Under the pieces are notes generated by a model that ran no database searches, had not been told where the DNA came from, and worked only from the letters and a program-made list of their open reading frames with translations. Both the position numbers and the translations under genes were made by a program. DNA of 64,000 bases from Collinsella sp. (GTDB lineage: Bacteria; Actinomycetota; Coriobacteriia; Coriobacteriales; Coriobacteriaceae): contig DXMK01000015.1 in NCBI GenBank assembly GCA_019414245.1, positions 357,383 through 421,382 of the forward strand, in the 5' to 3' direction. Each line of letters begins with the position of its first letter. Positions within the stretch are counted from its first letter, which is position 1. This document shows positions 17,364 through 26,704 of the stretch, in pieces.

Positions 17364-19562
17364 ATGGGTCCTCGCCAACGACAGGGACGCAGCCGTTCAA
17401 AGACGCATGCTCTGCCCATAATCCTGCTCTCGTTTTTGGGCTTTCTGCTGATTGCGGGCGTGGCATTTGGCATCGGCATGGTCGGCAACGTCAACCGCTG
17501 GCTGTCCGATCTGCCCGACTACACCGACGCCAACGCGTATCTGGTGAGCGAGCCCACCGAGATCGTCGACTGCAACGGCAACAAGATCGCGAGCTTCTAC
17601 ACGCAAAACCGCAAGTCTATCACCAAGGACGAGGTCTCCCCCTACGTGCTGCAGGGCACCGTTGACGTCGAGGACGAGCGCTTCTACGAGCACGGCGGTA
17701 TCGACCTGTGGGGTATCGCGCGTGCTGCGGTGGCAACCCTCGGTGGCGGGCACGAAGGCGCCTCGACTATCACCCAGCAGCTTGTGCGCAACACCATCCT
17801 GCAGGAGGAGCAGTTCAACTCGACCATTGAGCGTAAGGTGCGCGAGGCCTACATCGCCATCAAGATGGAGGACATGTACTCCAAAGACGAGATCCTCATG
17901 ATGTACCTCAACACCATCTATTACGGCCACGGCGCCTACGGCATCGAGGCCGCAGCCGAGACCTATCTGTCCAAGAGCACCGCCGACCTCACCCTCAGCG
18001 AGGCCGCGCTGCTCATCGGCCTTCCCAACTCGCCTTCGCAGTACGACCCCACGGTCAACCCCGATCTGGCACTGTCTCGCCGCAACAAGGTTCTCGACAA
18101 CATGCTGCGCCTGGGCCACATCACCCAGGAGGAGCACGATGCCGCACAGGCCGAGCCCATCACCCTCAACGTGACCGAAATCTCGGGCAGCGGCGTCGAC
18201 GTATACTCGCAGCCCTACTTTGTCTCCTACGTCAAGCAGCTACTGGAGCAGGAGTTCTCGACCGACGTGCTCTTTAAGGGCGGCCTGACCGTCAAGACCA
18301 CCATCGACCCCACGATGCAGCAGGTGGCAGAGAATGCCGTCCGCGAGCAGCTCGACACGCTCTCGCTTGACGGCCTGGACATGGGCATGGTCGTCGTCGA
18401 CCCCAAGACCGGCTACATCAAGTGCATGGTGGGCGGCTACGACTACAACGCCGACGAGAACCACGTAAACCATGCCACGGCCAAGCGTCCCGTCGGCTCC
18501 ACCTTTAAGGCCTTTACGCTGGCAACTGCCATCCAAAACGGCATGAACCCCAACGTCACCCTCAACTGCAACTCGCCGCTCAAGGCCAAGGGCACCACAA
18601 CCGAGGTACAAAACTACGCCAACCAGAGCTATGGCAACATCACGCTTAAGCAGGCGACGGCATACTCCTCCAACACCGGCTACATCCAGGTGGCGGAAGC
18701 CGTCGGCAACAGCAAGATCATCTCGCTCGTCAAAAAGCTCGGCATCGACCCCGCCAAGGACAACATCGAGGACGTTCCCGTCATGACCCTCGGCACCGGC
18801 TCGATCTCGCCGCTCGAGATGGCCGCCGCCTACGCGACGTTTGCCAACGGCGGCTACTATCGCCAGCCGATCGCCATCACCGAGATTGACTCTCGTACCG
18901 GTTCGGTGCTGTACCAGCACACCGACAATCCCTCACAGGTGCTTACCGAGGGCGAGGCCGCCGCGGTCACCGATGTTCTGTCCGGCGTCATGAAGGGCAG
19001 CGGTACGGGTGCTGCCGGCGCCCTGAGTGTCAACCAGCCCTATGCCGGCAAGACGGGCACCACCGACAACACCACCAACCTGTGGTTCTGCGGCTATACC
19101 CCGCAGCTGGCATGCGCCCTGTGGACCGGCTATTCCGCGGGCGAGATCCCCATCCAAAAGTACGGCACGGACCTGCTGGGCGACAGCACCAACCTGCCTG
19201 TCTTTAAGCGGTTTATGAACACCGTTCTGACCGGTACCGAGCGCGAGGAGTTTGCGACCGGAACGGCGCCCACCTACAAGAACAACAGCGTCTGGAAGTT
19301 CTACGGCACCAACAACACCAAGAAGTCGGAGAACGACGACAAGGACAAGGACGAAGAGGAAGAGGAAGAGGAAACCACCACAACGACTACCACGACGACC
19401 ACGACCACCGAGACCACGGGCGGCGACACCACCGGCGGCACCGGTACGACCGGTGGCTCGACGGGCGGCTCCACTGGTGGTTCGACCGGCGGCGATGGCG
19501 GCACGCCTACGCCTACGCCCACTCCCGACCCCTCGCCCACGCCTGACGATACGGTCGGCTAA
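17364..19562 (+). CDS. Class A penicillin-binding protein (transglycosylase/transpeptidase)
   Basis: Polymerises and cross-links peptidoglycan at the outer face of the membrane. 732 residues from the ATG at 17364, preceded by TGGAGG. Residues ~15-39 are one membrane anchor. The GT51 domain shows VEDERFYEHGGID (catalytic Glu near 103) and STITQQLVRN. The transpeptidase has SxxK as STFK (Ser379), SSN (435-437) and KTGT (563-566). From about residue 655 the chain becomes a Lys/Asp/Glu run, then poly-Thr, Gly-Gly-Ser repeats and Pro-Thr repeats, a flexible wall-spanning tail. A terminator follows. Confidence 0.93.
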   Translation: MGPRQRQGRSRSKTHALPIILLSFLGFLLIAGVAFGIGMVGNVNRWLSDLPDYTDANAYLVSEPTEIVDCNGNKIASFYTQNRKSITKDEVSPYVLQGTVDVEDERFYEHGGIDLWGIARAAVATLGGGHEGASTITQQLVRNTILQEEQFNSTIERKVREAYIAIKMEDMYSKDEILMMYLNTIYYGHGAYGIEAAAETYLSKSTADLTLSEAALLIGLPNSPSQYDPTVNPDLALSRRNKVLDNMLRLGHITQEEHDAAQAEPITLNVTEISGSGVDVYSQPYFVSYVKQLLEQEFSTDVLFKGGLTVKTTIDPTMQQVAENAVREQLDTLSLDGLDMGMVVVDPKTGYIKCMVGGYDYNADENHVNHATAKRPVGSTFKAFTLATAIQNGMNPNVTLNCNSPLKAKGTTTEVQNYANQSYGNITLKQATAYSSNTGYIQVAEAVGNSKIISLVKKLGIDPAKDNIEDVPVMTLGTGSISPLEMAAAYATFANGGYYRQPIAITEIDSRTGSVLYQHTDNPSQVLTEGEAAAVTDVLSGVMKGSGTGAAGALSVNQPYAGKTGTTDNTTNLWFCGYTPQLACALWTGYSAGEIPIQKYGTDLLGDSTNLPVFKRFMNTVLTGTEREEFATGTAPTYKNNSVWKFYGTNNTKKSENDDKDKDEEEEEEETTTTTTTTTTTTETTGGDTTGGTGTTGGSTGGSTGGSTGGDGGTPTPTPTPDPSPTPDDTVG

Positions 19563-19584
19563 GAAGTACGCGACTAAAGCCAAC

Positions 19585-19624
19585 AAGGCCCCGAGCAGCT
19601 TATTGAACTGCTCGGGGCCTTTTA
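19585..19624. terminator. Strong terminator between PBP and argR
   Basis: AAGGCCCCGAGCAG (19585-19598) pairs over 14 bases with CTGCTCGGGGCCTT, followed by TTTAG. It ends the penicillin-binding protein transcript. The reverse strand also has a short T run, so it may work both ways. Confidence 0.85.
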
Positions 19625-19746
19625 GTTTGAAGCGACCTGGTGGGCGGTCTTTATACCGGCAAACAAAAAGAGGTACCGACCAACGTCGATACCCCTTACA
19701 AGCCACTATGTCAGCGCACACAATGCCGAGCGCACGACCCGCACAC

Positions 19747-20184
19747 CTACTTGCGAGAATTGCTCAACTTATTGATCAGCGCCTCGAGACGCTCGCCGTC
19801 CTCGGCCGTCTGGGCAATAACCAAAATCGTATCGTTGCCGGCAAGCGAGCCAAGCACATCGGGCAACTCTGCCGCATCAACGGCGGCGGCGATGCCGGAA
19901 GCCGTGCCAGGCTGAGCCTTGATCATAACCAGATTATCGGTACGCAGAACGCCCGTTACGAGCTCGGAAACCATACGCTGCAGGTGCAAGTCCTCTGCCA
20001 GAACATAGATGCCCTCAGGGAGCTTACGCAGCCCCATGTCGGCAATATCGCGAGAGACAGTCGCCTGCGTGCAATCAAAGCCCATAGCACGGAGCTCATC
20101 AACCAGCACGCGCTGCGTGCGGACATCCTTATTGCGCACAATATCTCTAATGGCATCCTGGCGCCCATTGCGTTTTTTAGCCAT
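19747..20184 (-). CDS. argR: Arginine repressor
   Basis: Arginine-responsive DNA-binding repressor of arginine metabolism. 145 residues from the ATG at 20184, chosen for the AGAGGG site before MAKKRNGRQDAIRDIV. The N-terminal winged helix contains TQATVSRDIADMGLRKLP, the ArgR recognition region. The C-terminal oligomerisation and arginine-binding domain has GTASGIAAAVDA and the conserved GNDTILVI. No arginine biosynthesis gene is adjacent; its targets are elsewhere or in the carbamoyl-transfer genes of this window (untested). Confidence 0.9.
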   Translation of the reverse strand: MAKKRNGRQDAIRDIVRNKDVRTQRVLVDELRAMGFDCTQATVSRDIADMGLRKLPEGIYVLAEDLHLQRMVSELVTGVLRTDNLVMIKAQPGTASGIAAAVDAAELPDVLGSLAGNDTILVIAQTAEDGERLEALINKLSNSRK

Positions 20185-20316
20185 ACAAACCCTCTCTCCA
20201 AAAGATGGCGGAGACAATCAATCAGTGATTGAATAGTTTAACGCTATTTGAAGGCTTTTGTGTATAAGAACGCATTTCGAAACAATTCTATGCAAGTTTG
20301 TTTCGTAATGAGCCGT

Positions 20317-21357
20317 TTAGGCGGTTTTTGCGCCCGTCCGGTTAAGAAAAGCTGCCAGATGCGTACACATCACGCAGCGCGCGGGCTTAGCGCTGGCGAT
20401 CGGCCCAAACAACAGGCCCAGTCCCCGATGGTTGTCCTTGAGCGCGGCGACCATCTGACGGGTTCGAGGCGCCTCGAGCATATCACGCATGCGGGCGGAA
20501 CGCTCGATTGACGACACTCCATGCGGGCTCAGACACAAATTCTCGATGCAGGCGACCAGTCCGGCAAAGTAGAACTTTTGGCTTGCCAGCTTGAGCCGAC
20601 CACCGCTATCTGCTTCCGAGAGTGAGTCCGTAAGCTCGTCGAGCGCCCGGGTGTCATCGGATACCTTGGCATACATGGTGGGATCAAAGGCATCTGTAAG
20701 CTTAGGCGCCGCCGCGTGGAAACAAGCGTCGCCGCATCCGGACACGCATCGTGTCTGCGAAAGCGCATAAGCCATAAACTCAACCGTACGGTACGCCTTG
20801 CCGCGCGACAGGCATGCCTCAAACAGCGGACGGCTATACATCACGCCAGAGGTCTGAGCGACTAGGCCGCCCAAAATCAACTGGAGCAGCCCAGTCACCA
20901 TAGAAGACTCGTCTTCTATGGCAATAGAGGCAGCATCCAAGACGCGCGAATGGCGCTCTCGATGTGCATCATAGCGGTCGAGCGACACCGTGGGGAACGC
21001 TATGTCTGCCGCAGTATCGCACGCGATATCGACCATCTTGGAAAGGGATTGCGGAGCAAACCACTCATCGGCGTTCATGGCGATGATTTGAGAGCCGCGC
21101 GAGGCAGCAAAACCGGCACGAAGACACGCGCCGCGCGTCGCGTCCTCGACGTCAATCAAATCAATATGGATGTCCCTGTCGGCAGCAACTTGAAGCGAAT
21201 GGCGCACACCGGGCGCAGTATCGCGACAGACAACGACAATCTGCAAATCGTAGAGGTCTTGGTTCTGGATACTCTCGAGCGCACGCATCGCATAGCTGGG
21301 CGAACCTTCTACCACAAGGATCACCGAAAGTCGCGGATGCGAGCCACGTCGAACCAA
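20317..21357 (-). CDS. Family 2 glycosyltransferase
   Basis: 346 residues with a GT-A fold N-terminus: LSVILVVEGSPSYAMRALES, QNQDLYDLQIVVVCRD, and a SRGSQIIAMNADEWF segment in which N-x-D replaces the usual D-x-D metal motif. It probably adds a sugar to an envelope polymer. The start is TTG at 21357 with GAGAGGAC upstream; the next ATG would remove the first strand of the fold. The C-terminal 150 residues are less conserved and Cys-rich. No neighbouring polysaccharide genes point to a product. Confidence 0.7.
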   Translation of the reverse strand: MVRRGSHPRLSVILVVEGSPSYAMRALESIQNQDLYDLQIVVVCRDTAPGVRHSLQVAADRDIHIDLIDVEDATRGACLRAGFAASRGSQIIAMNADEWFAPQSLSKMVDIACDTAADIAFPTVSLDRYDAHRERHSRVLDAASIAIEDESSMVTGLLQLILGGLVAQTSGVMYSRPLFEACLSRGKAYRTVEFMAYALSQTRCVSGCGDACFHAAAPKLTDAFDPTMYAKVSDDTRALDELTDSLSEADSGGRLKLASQKFYFAGLVACIENLCLSPHGVSSIERSARMRDMLEAPRTRQMVAALKDNHRGLGLLFGPIASAKPARCVMCTHLAAFLNRTGAKTA

Positions 21358-21518
21358 ATTATCCGTCCTCTCGACAGCAATGAATCAAACCGTGGTTCAT
21401 GGTACACCCCGGCAATAAAAGCAATGAGACACCGGTTGCATTGCACGCCAAGAACAGATGTTGCACACGCGCAGCCCACAGATGACAGGTGTCGACACAC
21501 GACACGTCGAGCCCTCCC

Positions 21519-22343
21519 CTAGTCGAGCACGACAAGCTCGGCGGGATCGTAATCCACGCCCATAAACGTAAGGCCGCAGGCAGGAGCCGTGGGGCCCGCA
21601 GCGGTACGGTCGCAAGCATCGATAACCTCGCGCATCCACTCGGGTTCACGGCGATGCATGCCAATCTCGACAAGCGTGCCCACGATCGTACGGACCATCG
21701 AATGCAGAAACGCATTGCCCTCGATGGTGAACGTCAGGATGTCCTCGCCAAACGCAACCTCATGGCCAAATTCGGCACGCATCACGCAGCGATGCGTGGG
21801 CTTGCCAACGGCCGAGGCAACCTTGCAAAAGCTTTTAAAGTCCTGCTCGCCCAGCAGTGCGGGGCAGGCAGCAGACATAGCCTCAACATCCAAGGGATAG
21901 CGATGCCACCACACGGCACCGCGGGACAGCACGGGGCGCGCATCTCGATCGGCAATACGGTACGTATACGTACGGGAACGCGCGTCAAAACGTGCAGAAA
22001 AGCCTTTACGGGCCTTGTAGACCTCGTTTATGGCGATATCTTTGCCCAGGAGGGCATCCATAGCCCTCAGCCACCTACGGCGCGTCAAAGCGAGCTCAGC
22101 GTCCGTTACAGGCACGCTGATGTATTGGGCCACCGCATGAACGCCGGCATCGGTACGCCCCGCGCACGTCAGATCGATTGGGCGGCGCAGCAACGTCTCA
22201 ATGGCACGGCGCAGCTCGCCCGCGACCGTCGTCTGGCCCGGCTGCTCGGCAAATCCGCTATAGGAGGAGCCATCGTAGGCCACGCGAAATACAAGGGTGG
22301 CGTCAAGCTCGGGGGTCGAATTGAAATCAGACGGCGCAGTCAT
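21519..22343 (-). CDS. truA: tRNA pseudouridine(38-40) synthase TruA
   Basis: Isomerises uridines 38-40 in tRNA anticodon arms. 274 residues from the ATG at 22343, preceded by GGGAG. The catalytic Asp65 lies in AGRTDAGVHA. FSARFDARSRTYTYRI and FLHSMVRTIVGTL are further TruA signatures. Position just after the rplQ terminator is the usual actinobacterial arrangement, in which truA follows the alpha ribosomal operon. Confidence 0.93.
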   Translation of the reverse strand: MTAPSDFNSTPELDATLVFRVAYDGSSYSGFAEQPGQTTVAGELRRAIETLLRRPIDLTCAGRTDAGVHAVAQYISVPVTDAELALTRRRWLRAMDALLGKDIAINEVYKARKGFSARFDARSRTYTYRIADRDARPVLSRGAVWWHRYPLDVEAMSAACPALLGEQDFKSFCKVASAVGKPTHRCVMRAEFGHEVAFGEDILTFTIEGNAFLHSMVRTIVGTLVEIGMHRREPEWMREVIDACDRTAAGPTAPACGLTFMGVDYDPAELVVLD

Positions 22344-22377
22344 AGGCGCTCCCAACAAACTAGCAACGGTATTGCGA

Positions 22378-22409
22378 CAAAAAAAGAGGGGTACGCGAAC
22401 GTACCCCTC
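22378..22409 (-). terminator. Terminator of the ribosomal superoperon
   Basis: GAGGGGTACG pairs with CGTACCCCTC around a TTCG loop and is followed by TTTTTTT on the minus strand. It lies ~27 bases after the rplQ stop and separates the ribosomal operon from truA. Confidence 0.9.
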
Positions 22410-22435
22410 GAATATAGCCTATGCAGACAGAATGT

Positions 22436-22903
22436 CTACTCAGCGGTCTCCTCAGCAGGAGCCTCCTCGACAGCCTCGACCTTCTTGGGAGCAGCGGCCT
22501 TCTTGGGGGCCGGAGCAGCCTTCTTGGCCTTAGGCGTGCAAGGCTCGGTGACGAGCTCCATGATAACGATAGGAGCGTTATCACCCTTACGGTTACCGAG
22601 CTTCATGATGCGGGTGTAACCGCCGTTGCGGTCCTGCCACATGCCCTGAGCAGCCTTGTCGAAGATCTCGGCAACGAGCTGCTTATCGCCGAGCTTGGCG
22701 ATAGCCAGACGACGAGAGTGCAGGTCGCCCTTCTTGGCCCAAGTGATGATCGGGTCGACGACCGAACGCAGCGCCTTAGCGCGGGTCTCGGTGGTCTTGA
22801 TGCGGTCGTTCTCGAAGAGGGCCTTAGCAAGGCTCTTCTTCATGGCCTTGGTGTGGCTCGCATCGGTGCCGAGCTTCAGGCCCTTCTTAACGTTGTGACG
22901 CAT
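22436..22903 (-). CDS. rplQ: 50S ribosomal protein L17
   Basis: Large-subunit protein near the tunnel exit, 155 residues. The core is standard: MRHNVKKGLKLGTDASHTKA, then RITT-type strands and DNAPIVIMELV. After ~residue 120 there is a ~35-residue Ala/Lys/Pro then Glu-rich extension, absent from the ~120-residue L17 of most bacteria. Last gene of the superoperon, 30 bases after rpoA. Confidence 0.96.
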   Translation of the reverse strand: MRHNVKKGLKLGTDASHTKAMKKSLAKALFENDRIKTTETRAKALRSVVDPIITWAKKGDLHSRRLAIAKLGDKQLVAEIFDKAAQGMWQDRNGGYTRIMKLGNRKGDNAPIVIMELVTEPCTPKAKKAAPAPKKAAAPKKVEAVEEAPAEETAE

Positions 22904-22933
22904 GGTCTAGTTTCTCCTCAAATATGCGAAGCA

Positions 22934-23875
22934 TTAAGCCTTCAGGCTCAGGCCCATGGACTCAAGCTTGTCCTTCACTTCCTCGATCGACTTAACACCG
23001 AAGTTACGGATGTTGAGCAGATCGTTCTCCGAGAACTCAACGAGCTGACGGACCGAGTGAATGCTGGCGCGCTTAAGGCAGTTGTAGGAACGGACGGAAA
23101 GGTCCAGATCCTCGATCTGCTTGTCCAGCTCGGCGTTGTCGTTGGTGACCTCGGGAGCGAAGATCGAAGCCTCCTCCTCGACCTCGGGGGTCTCGGCAAG
23201 GTTCATAAAGGCGGCCATATGCTGGTTGATGATATTGGCAGCCTGGACCACGGCGTCGCGCGGGGCGATGGAACCGTTGGTCTCGATCTCGAGGACAAGG
23301 CGGTCGTAGTCGGTATGCTGGCCGACACGGCAAGCCTCAACGAGCTTGGCGCAACGGGACACCGGCGAGTACAGCGAGTCGACGTTGATCACACCGATGG
23401 GATCGTTGTCACGCTTGTTAGCCTCGCCAGAAACATAGCCGCGGCCATAGCCGATGCGCATGCTCATGGTGAGATGGCCACCCTCGGTGAGCGTAGCAAT
23501 GTGCTGCTCGGGGTTGACCAGCTCAAACTCGGACGGAATAAAGAAGTCCGCACCGGTGACCTCGCAGGGGCCGTCAACCGAGATGGTGGCGGTCGCCTCG
23601 TCGGTCGTGCCGAGAGCCCTGAAGACAAGGCCCTTGACATTCAGGACGATGTCGGTGACATCCTCGACCATGTTAGGGATGGTCATGAACTCGTGCTGCG
23701 CACCATCGATCTGAATGGCCTCGACGGCGGCACCCTCGAGCGAGGACAGAAGAACACGACGAAGCGAGTTACCCAGCGTATCGCCGTAGCCACGCTCGAG
23801 CGGCTCGACGGAGACACGAGCAGAGGTCTCGTTAATCTCTTCGACCTGAACCTGAGGCCTAATGAATTCTGACAT
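22934..23875 (-). CDS. rpoA: RNA polymerase alpha subunit
   Basis: Scaffold subunit of RNA polymerase, 313 residues. The N-terminal dimerisation domain shows LERGYGDTLGNSLRRVLLSS. The linker (~225-245) is acidic. The C-terminal domain holds LSVRSYNCLKRASIHSV and NFGVKSIEEVKDKL, the helix-hairpin-helix that contacts UP elements and activators. TGGAGG precedes the ATG. It lies between rpsD and rplQ as in most bacteria. Confidence 0.97.
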   Translation of the reverse strand: MSEFIRPQVQVEEINETSARVSVEPLERGYGDTLGNSLRRVLLSSLEGAAVEAIQIDGAQHEFMTIPNMVEDVTDIVLNVKGLVFRALGTTDEATATISVDGPCEVTGADFFIPSEFELVNPEQHIATLTEGGHLTMSMRIGYGRGYVSGEANKRDNDPIGVINVDSLYSPVSRCAKLVEACRVGQHTDYDRLVLEIETNGSIAPRDAVVQAANIINQHMAAFMNLAETPEVEEEASIFAPEVTNDNAELDKQIEDLDLSVRSYNCLKRASIHSVRQLVEFSENDLLNIRNFGVKSIEEVKDKLESMGLSLKA

Positions 23876-23907
23876 GTATTACCTCCAGCCTCAGCAGCCC
23901 GGATGGA

Positions 23908-24504
23908 CTACTTAGAGTAGAGCTCGACGATGAGCTGCTCGTTGATATCACCGCTGATCTGCTCACGCGTCGGCAGAGCGAGCACGTTACCAGACAGCTT
24001 CTCGATATCGACCTCGAGCCAGCCAGGGACCTCAAAGCGCTCGGAGGAAATCAGGGCCTCCTTGATGGGGAGGAGGTCACGGAACTTCTCGCCGACAGCG
24101 ACGACGTCGCCGGCCTTGACGCGGTAGGACGGGATGTCCACGCGCTTGCCGTTCACGGTGAAGTGACCGTGACGGACGGACTGACGAGCCTCTTTGCGGG
24201 TGCGGGCGAAGCCAAGACGGAAGACGACGTTGTCGAGGCGAGACTCAAGGATGATCATGAGGTTCTCACCGGTGACGCCGTTCATCTTACGGGCCTTGTT
24301 GAAGTAGCCGTGGAACTGCTTCTCCAGAACGCCATAGATGAACTTGACCTTCTGCTTCTCACGCAGCTGCATGCCGTACTCAGATTCCTTGCGACGGCGC
24401 TTGGGCTGACGGATAGATTCCTTCTTGCTGCTGTAACCGAGCTCAGCGGGATCGATCCCGAGCTGACGGCAGCGCTTAAGAACAGGAGTCCTGTCGATTG
24501 CCAT
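23908..24504 (-). CDS. rpsD: 30S ribosomal protein S4
   Basis: 198-residue small-subunit assembly protein. The body begins MAIDRTPVLKRCRQLG and contains the S4 RNA-binding domain SRLDNVVFRLGFARTRKEAR-like region with VRHGHFTVNGKRVDIPS. There are no paired Cys, so it is the zinc-free type. S4 in this operon position often represses the operon by binding its own leader; no leader pseudoknot was examined. Confidence 0.96.
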   Translation of the reverse strand: MAIDRTPVLKRCRQLGIDPAELGYSSKKESIRQPKRRRKESEYGMQLREKQKVKFIYGVLEKQFHGYFNKARKMNGVTGENLMIILESRLDNVVFRLGFARTRKEARQSVRHGHFTVNGKRVDIPSYRVKAGDVVAVGEKFRDLLPIKEALISSERFEVPGWLEVDIEKLSGNVLALPTREQISGDINEQLIVELYSK

Positions 24505-24523
24505 ATTGATACGATCCTTTCAG

Positions 24524-24928
24524 TTACACGCGGCGACGCTTCTTGGGGCGGCAGCCGTTGTGCGGAATGGGGGTCTTGTCCTGGATGCTCGAGACCTCGA
24601 GGCCAGCAGCCTGGAGGGAGCGGATGGCGGTCTCACGACCGGAGCCGGGGCCCTTGACGAAGACGGAAACCTTCTTCATACCGTGCTCCATGGCCTGCTT
24701 GGCAGCAGCCTCGGCAGCCATCTGGGCAGCGAACGGCGTGGACTTACGGGAGCCCTTGAAGCCCACCTGGCCAGCCGACTTCCAGGAAATGACGTTGCCC
24801 TGGGGATCGGTGATCGAAACGATCGTGTTGTTGAACGTAGAACGAATGTGAGCCTGGCCCACGGAAATGTTCTTACGGTCCGCGCGCTTCAGACGGGCAG
24901 CGCGAACGTTCTTCTTAGCAGTAGCCAT
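24524..24928 (-). CDS. rpsK: 30S ribosomal protein S11
   Basis: 134 residues, platform protein of the small subunit. It shows AHIRSTFNNTIVSITDPQGN and ends with GCRPKKRRRV, both diagnostic. Between rpsM and rpsD, 19 bases from the latter. Confidence 0.96.
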   Translation of the reverse strand: MATAKKNVRAARLKRADRKNISVGQAHIRSTFNNTIVSITDPQGNVISWKSAGQVGFKGSRKSTPFAAQMAAEAAAKQAMEHGMKKVSVFVKGPGSGRETAIRSLQAAGLEVSSIQDKTPIPHNGCRPKKRRRV

Positions 24929-24942
24929 CTATCTAGCGCTCC

Positions 24943-25317
24943 TTATTTCTTCTTCTTAGCACCGATCTGACGCTTCGGGCCCTTGCGGGTACGAGCGTTA
25001 GTGTGGGTGCGCTGGCCGCGGACCGGGAGGCCCTTGCGGTGACGAAGGCCGCGGTTGCAGCCGATGTCCATAAGGCGCTTGACGTTCTGGTTGCGCTCAC
25101 GGCGGAGGTCGCCCTCAACCATGATCTGATTCTTATCGATATAATCGCGGATGGCGTTAACCTCATCCTCGGTGAGGTCCTTAACGCGCGTGTCCACGTT
25201 AACGTTGCACTCGACGCAAATCTTCGTCGCAGTGGTGCGGCCGATGCCGTAAATGTAGGTCAGACCGATCTCAACGCGCTTCTCACGCGGGAGGTCGACA
25301 CCATTAATACGGGCCAA
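24943..25317 (-). CDS. rpsM: 30S ribosomal protein S13
   Basis: 124 residues, head protein contacting tRNA. It opens MARINGVDLPREKRVEIGL, has YIYGIGRTTATKI and a basic C-terminus with RGQRTHTNARTRKGP. The start codon is TTG (25315-25317), preceded by GAGGAG; no ATG is available nearby. Confidence 0.95.
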   Translation of the reverse strand: MARINGVDLPREKRVEIGLTYIYGIGRTTATKICVECNVNVDTRVKDLTEDEVNAIRDYIDKNQIMVEGDLRRERNQNVKRLMDIGCNRGLRHRKGLPVRGQRTHTNARTRKGPKRQIGAKKKK

Positions 25318-25331
25318 CGTAGTCTCCTCTC

Positions 25332-25445
25332 TTAACCCTGACGCTGCTTATGACGGGGGTTCTCGCAAATGACGAGGACCTTGCCGTGGCGCCTAATGAT
25401 TTTGCACTTATCGCACATCTTCTTGACCGAAGGACGTACCTTCAT
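25332..25445 (-). CDS. rpmJ: 50S ribosomal protein L36
   Basis: 37 residues, read directly from the sequence: it starts MKVRPSVKKMCDKCKIIRRH and ends ENPRHKQRQG. The zinc ligands are C-x2-C (CDKC), one later Cys and the His of PRHKQ, so this is the zinc-binding form. It stops 14 bases before the rpsM start. Confidence 0.93.
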   Translation of the reverse strand: MKVRPSVKKMCDKCKIIRRHGKVLVICENPRHKQRQG

Positions 25446-25592
25446 CGTTCTTCCTTTCGGTAGCGCTCAAACTACTTCCCTACTATCTACTCGCCCAGCC
25501 GCAGGCGTTTAAAACTATGGCTGGTCTTCACACGCAAACCGACCGTAGGTTGAGCTAAGCCTGCAGTCGGAAAAGAGCGTGTATGCGTGTCG

Positions 25593-25817
25593 CTATTTAT
25601 AGCGATAGGTGATGCGACCGCGGGTCAGGTCGTACGGGGAAAGCTCCACGACAACCCTGTCACCGGGGAGAATGCGGATGTAATTCATTCGAATCTTGCC
25701 AGAAATGTTGCACAGAACCGAATGACCGTTCTCGAGCTCGACCTTAAACATGGCGTTGGGCAGCGGTTCCTTTACCGTACCCTCGAGCTCAATTGCGTCT
25801 TCCTTCTTCACAAGCAA
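25593..25817 (-). CDS. infA: Translation initiation factor IF-1
   Basis: 74-residue OB-fold protein that binds the ribosomal A site at initiation. EDAIELEGTVKEPLPNAMFK and the end LTRGRITYRYK are diagnostic. The start is uncertain: TTG at 25817 or GTG two codons later, with AGAGAAAGA upstream. A 147-base gap without visible genes separates it from rpmJ, longer than other gaps in this operon, and could hold an internal promoter. Confidence 0.95.
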   Translation of the reverse strand: MLVKKEDAIELEGTVKEPLPNAMFKVELENGHSVLCNISGKIRMNYIRILPGDRVVVELSPYDLTRGRITYRYK

Positions 25818-25915
25818 TCATCTTTCTCTAGAAAACGACAGCGATTGAGTATTCTACAATACGCGTGCACATATCGTAATATCTTCGTAATGGCTCCACA
25901 ACTACGTGGAACTTG

Positions 25916-26704
25916 TTACATTTCTCCGCCTTGGAGCGAACACCAGGATCCTTGCGCATCGGTGGTAAGAATCACCGGACCGTCATTGGTAATGGCGACG
26001 GTGTTCTCGTAGTGCGCGGCGGGCAGATGGTCGTTGGTCGTAACGATCCAACCATCGGAGCCCGTGCTCACATGATTGGAACCCATCGTAACCATCGGCT
26101 CGATAGCGATGACCATACCAGCCTGAAGGCGAACGCCTCTCCCCTTCTTTCCATAATTTGGAACGTTGGGGTCCTCGTGCATTACACGACCGATACCATG
26201 CCCCACGTAATCGCGAAGCACGCCGTAACCGTGAGACTCGGCGAGGGACTGAACGGCATAGCCAACGTCCCCGATATGGTTACCGGGAACAGCCTGCTCA
26301 ATAGCAGCCTTAAGGCAATCGCGCGTAACCTCGCACAGGGCCTTGGCCTCGGGCGTGGGGGTGCCGACGAAAAACGTCCAGGCGTTATCGCCAACCCAAC
26401 CGTCAACGACAGCTCCCGTATCGATGGAGATGATATCGCCATCGCGCAGGATCATGTCAGGGTTGGGAATACCGTGAACCACGGCATCGTTAATTGATGC
26501 GCAAATGGTTCCGGGGAACCCGCCGTAACCCTTAAAGGCCGGGGTGCCGCCATGCATGCGGATAATCTGCTCGGCAAGCTGATCGAGTTCGAAGGTCGAC
26601 ACGCCGGGGCGAACCATGGCCCCAACGTGGCGGAGCGCCATCTTAGATAGCGCTCCTGCCTTCTTCATCTGCTCGATTTGCGTTGCAGACTTAATCTTGA
26701 TCAT
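25916..26704 (-). CDS. map: Methionine aminopeptidase, type I
   Basis: Removes the N-terminal Met from nascent proteins. 262 residues. The five metal ligands of the pita-bread fold are in place: Asp95 and Asp106 in SIDTGAVVDGWVGDNAW, His169 in YVGHGIGR, Glu202 in AIEPMVT and Glu233 in HYENTVAI. Its ATG overlaps the adk stop as ATGA, so translation is coupled. There is no N-terminal zinc-finger extension. Confidence 0.95.
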   Translation of the reverse strand: MIKIKSATQIEQMKKAGALSKMALRHVGAMVRPGVSTFELDQLAEQIIRMHGGTPAFKGYGGFPGTICASINDAVVHGIPNPDMILRDGDIISIDTGAVVDGWVGDNAWTFFVGTPTPEAKALCEVTRDCLKAAIEQAVPGNHIGDVGYAVQSLAESHGYGVLRDYVGHGIGRVMHEDPNVPNYGKKGRGVRLQAGMVIAIEPMVTMGSNHVSTGSDGWIVTTNDHLPAAHYENTVAITNDGPVILTTDAQGSWCSLQGGEM

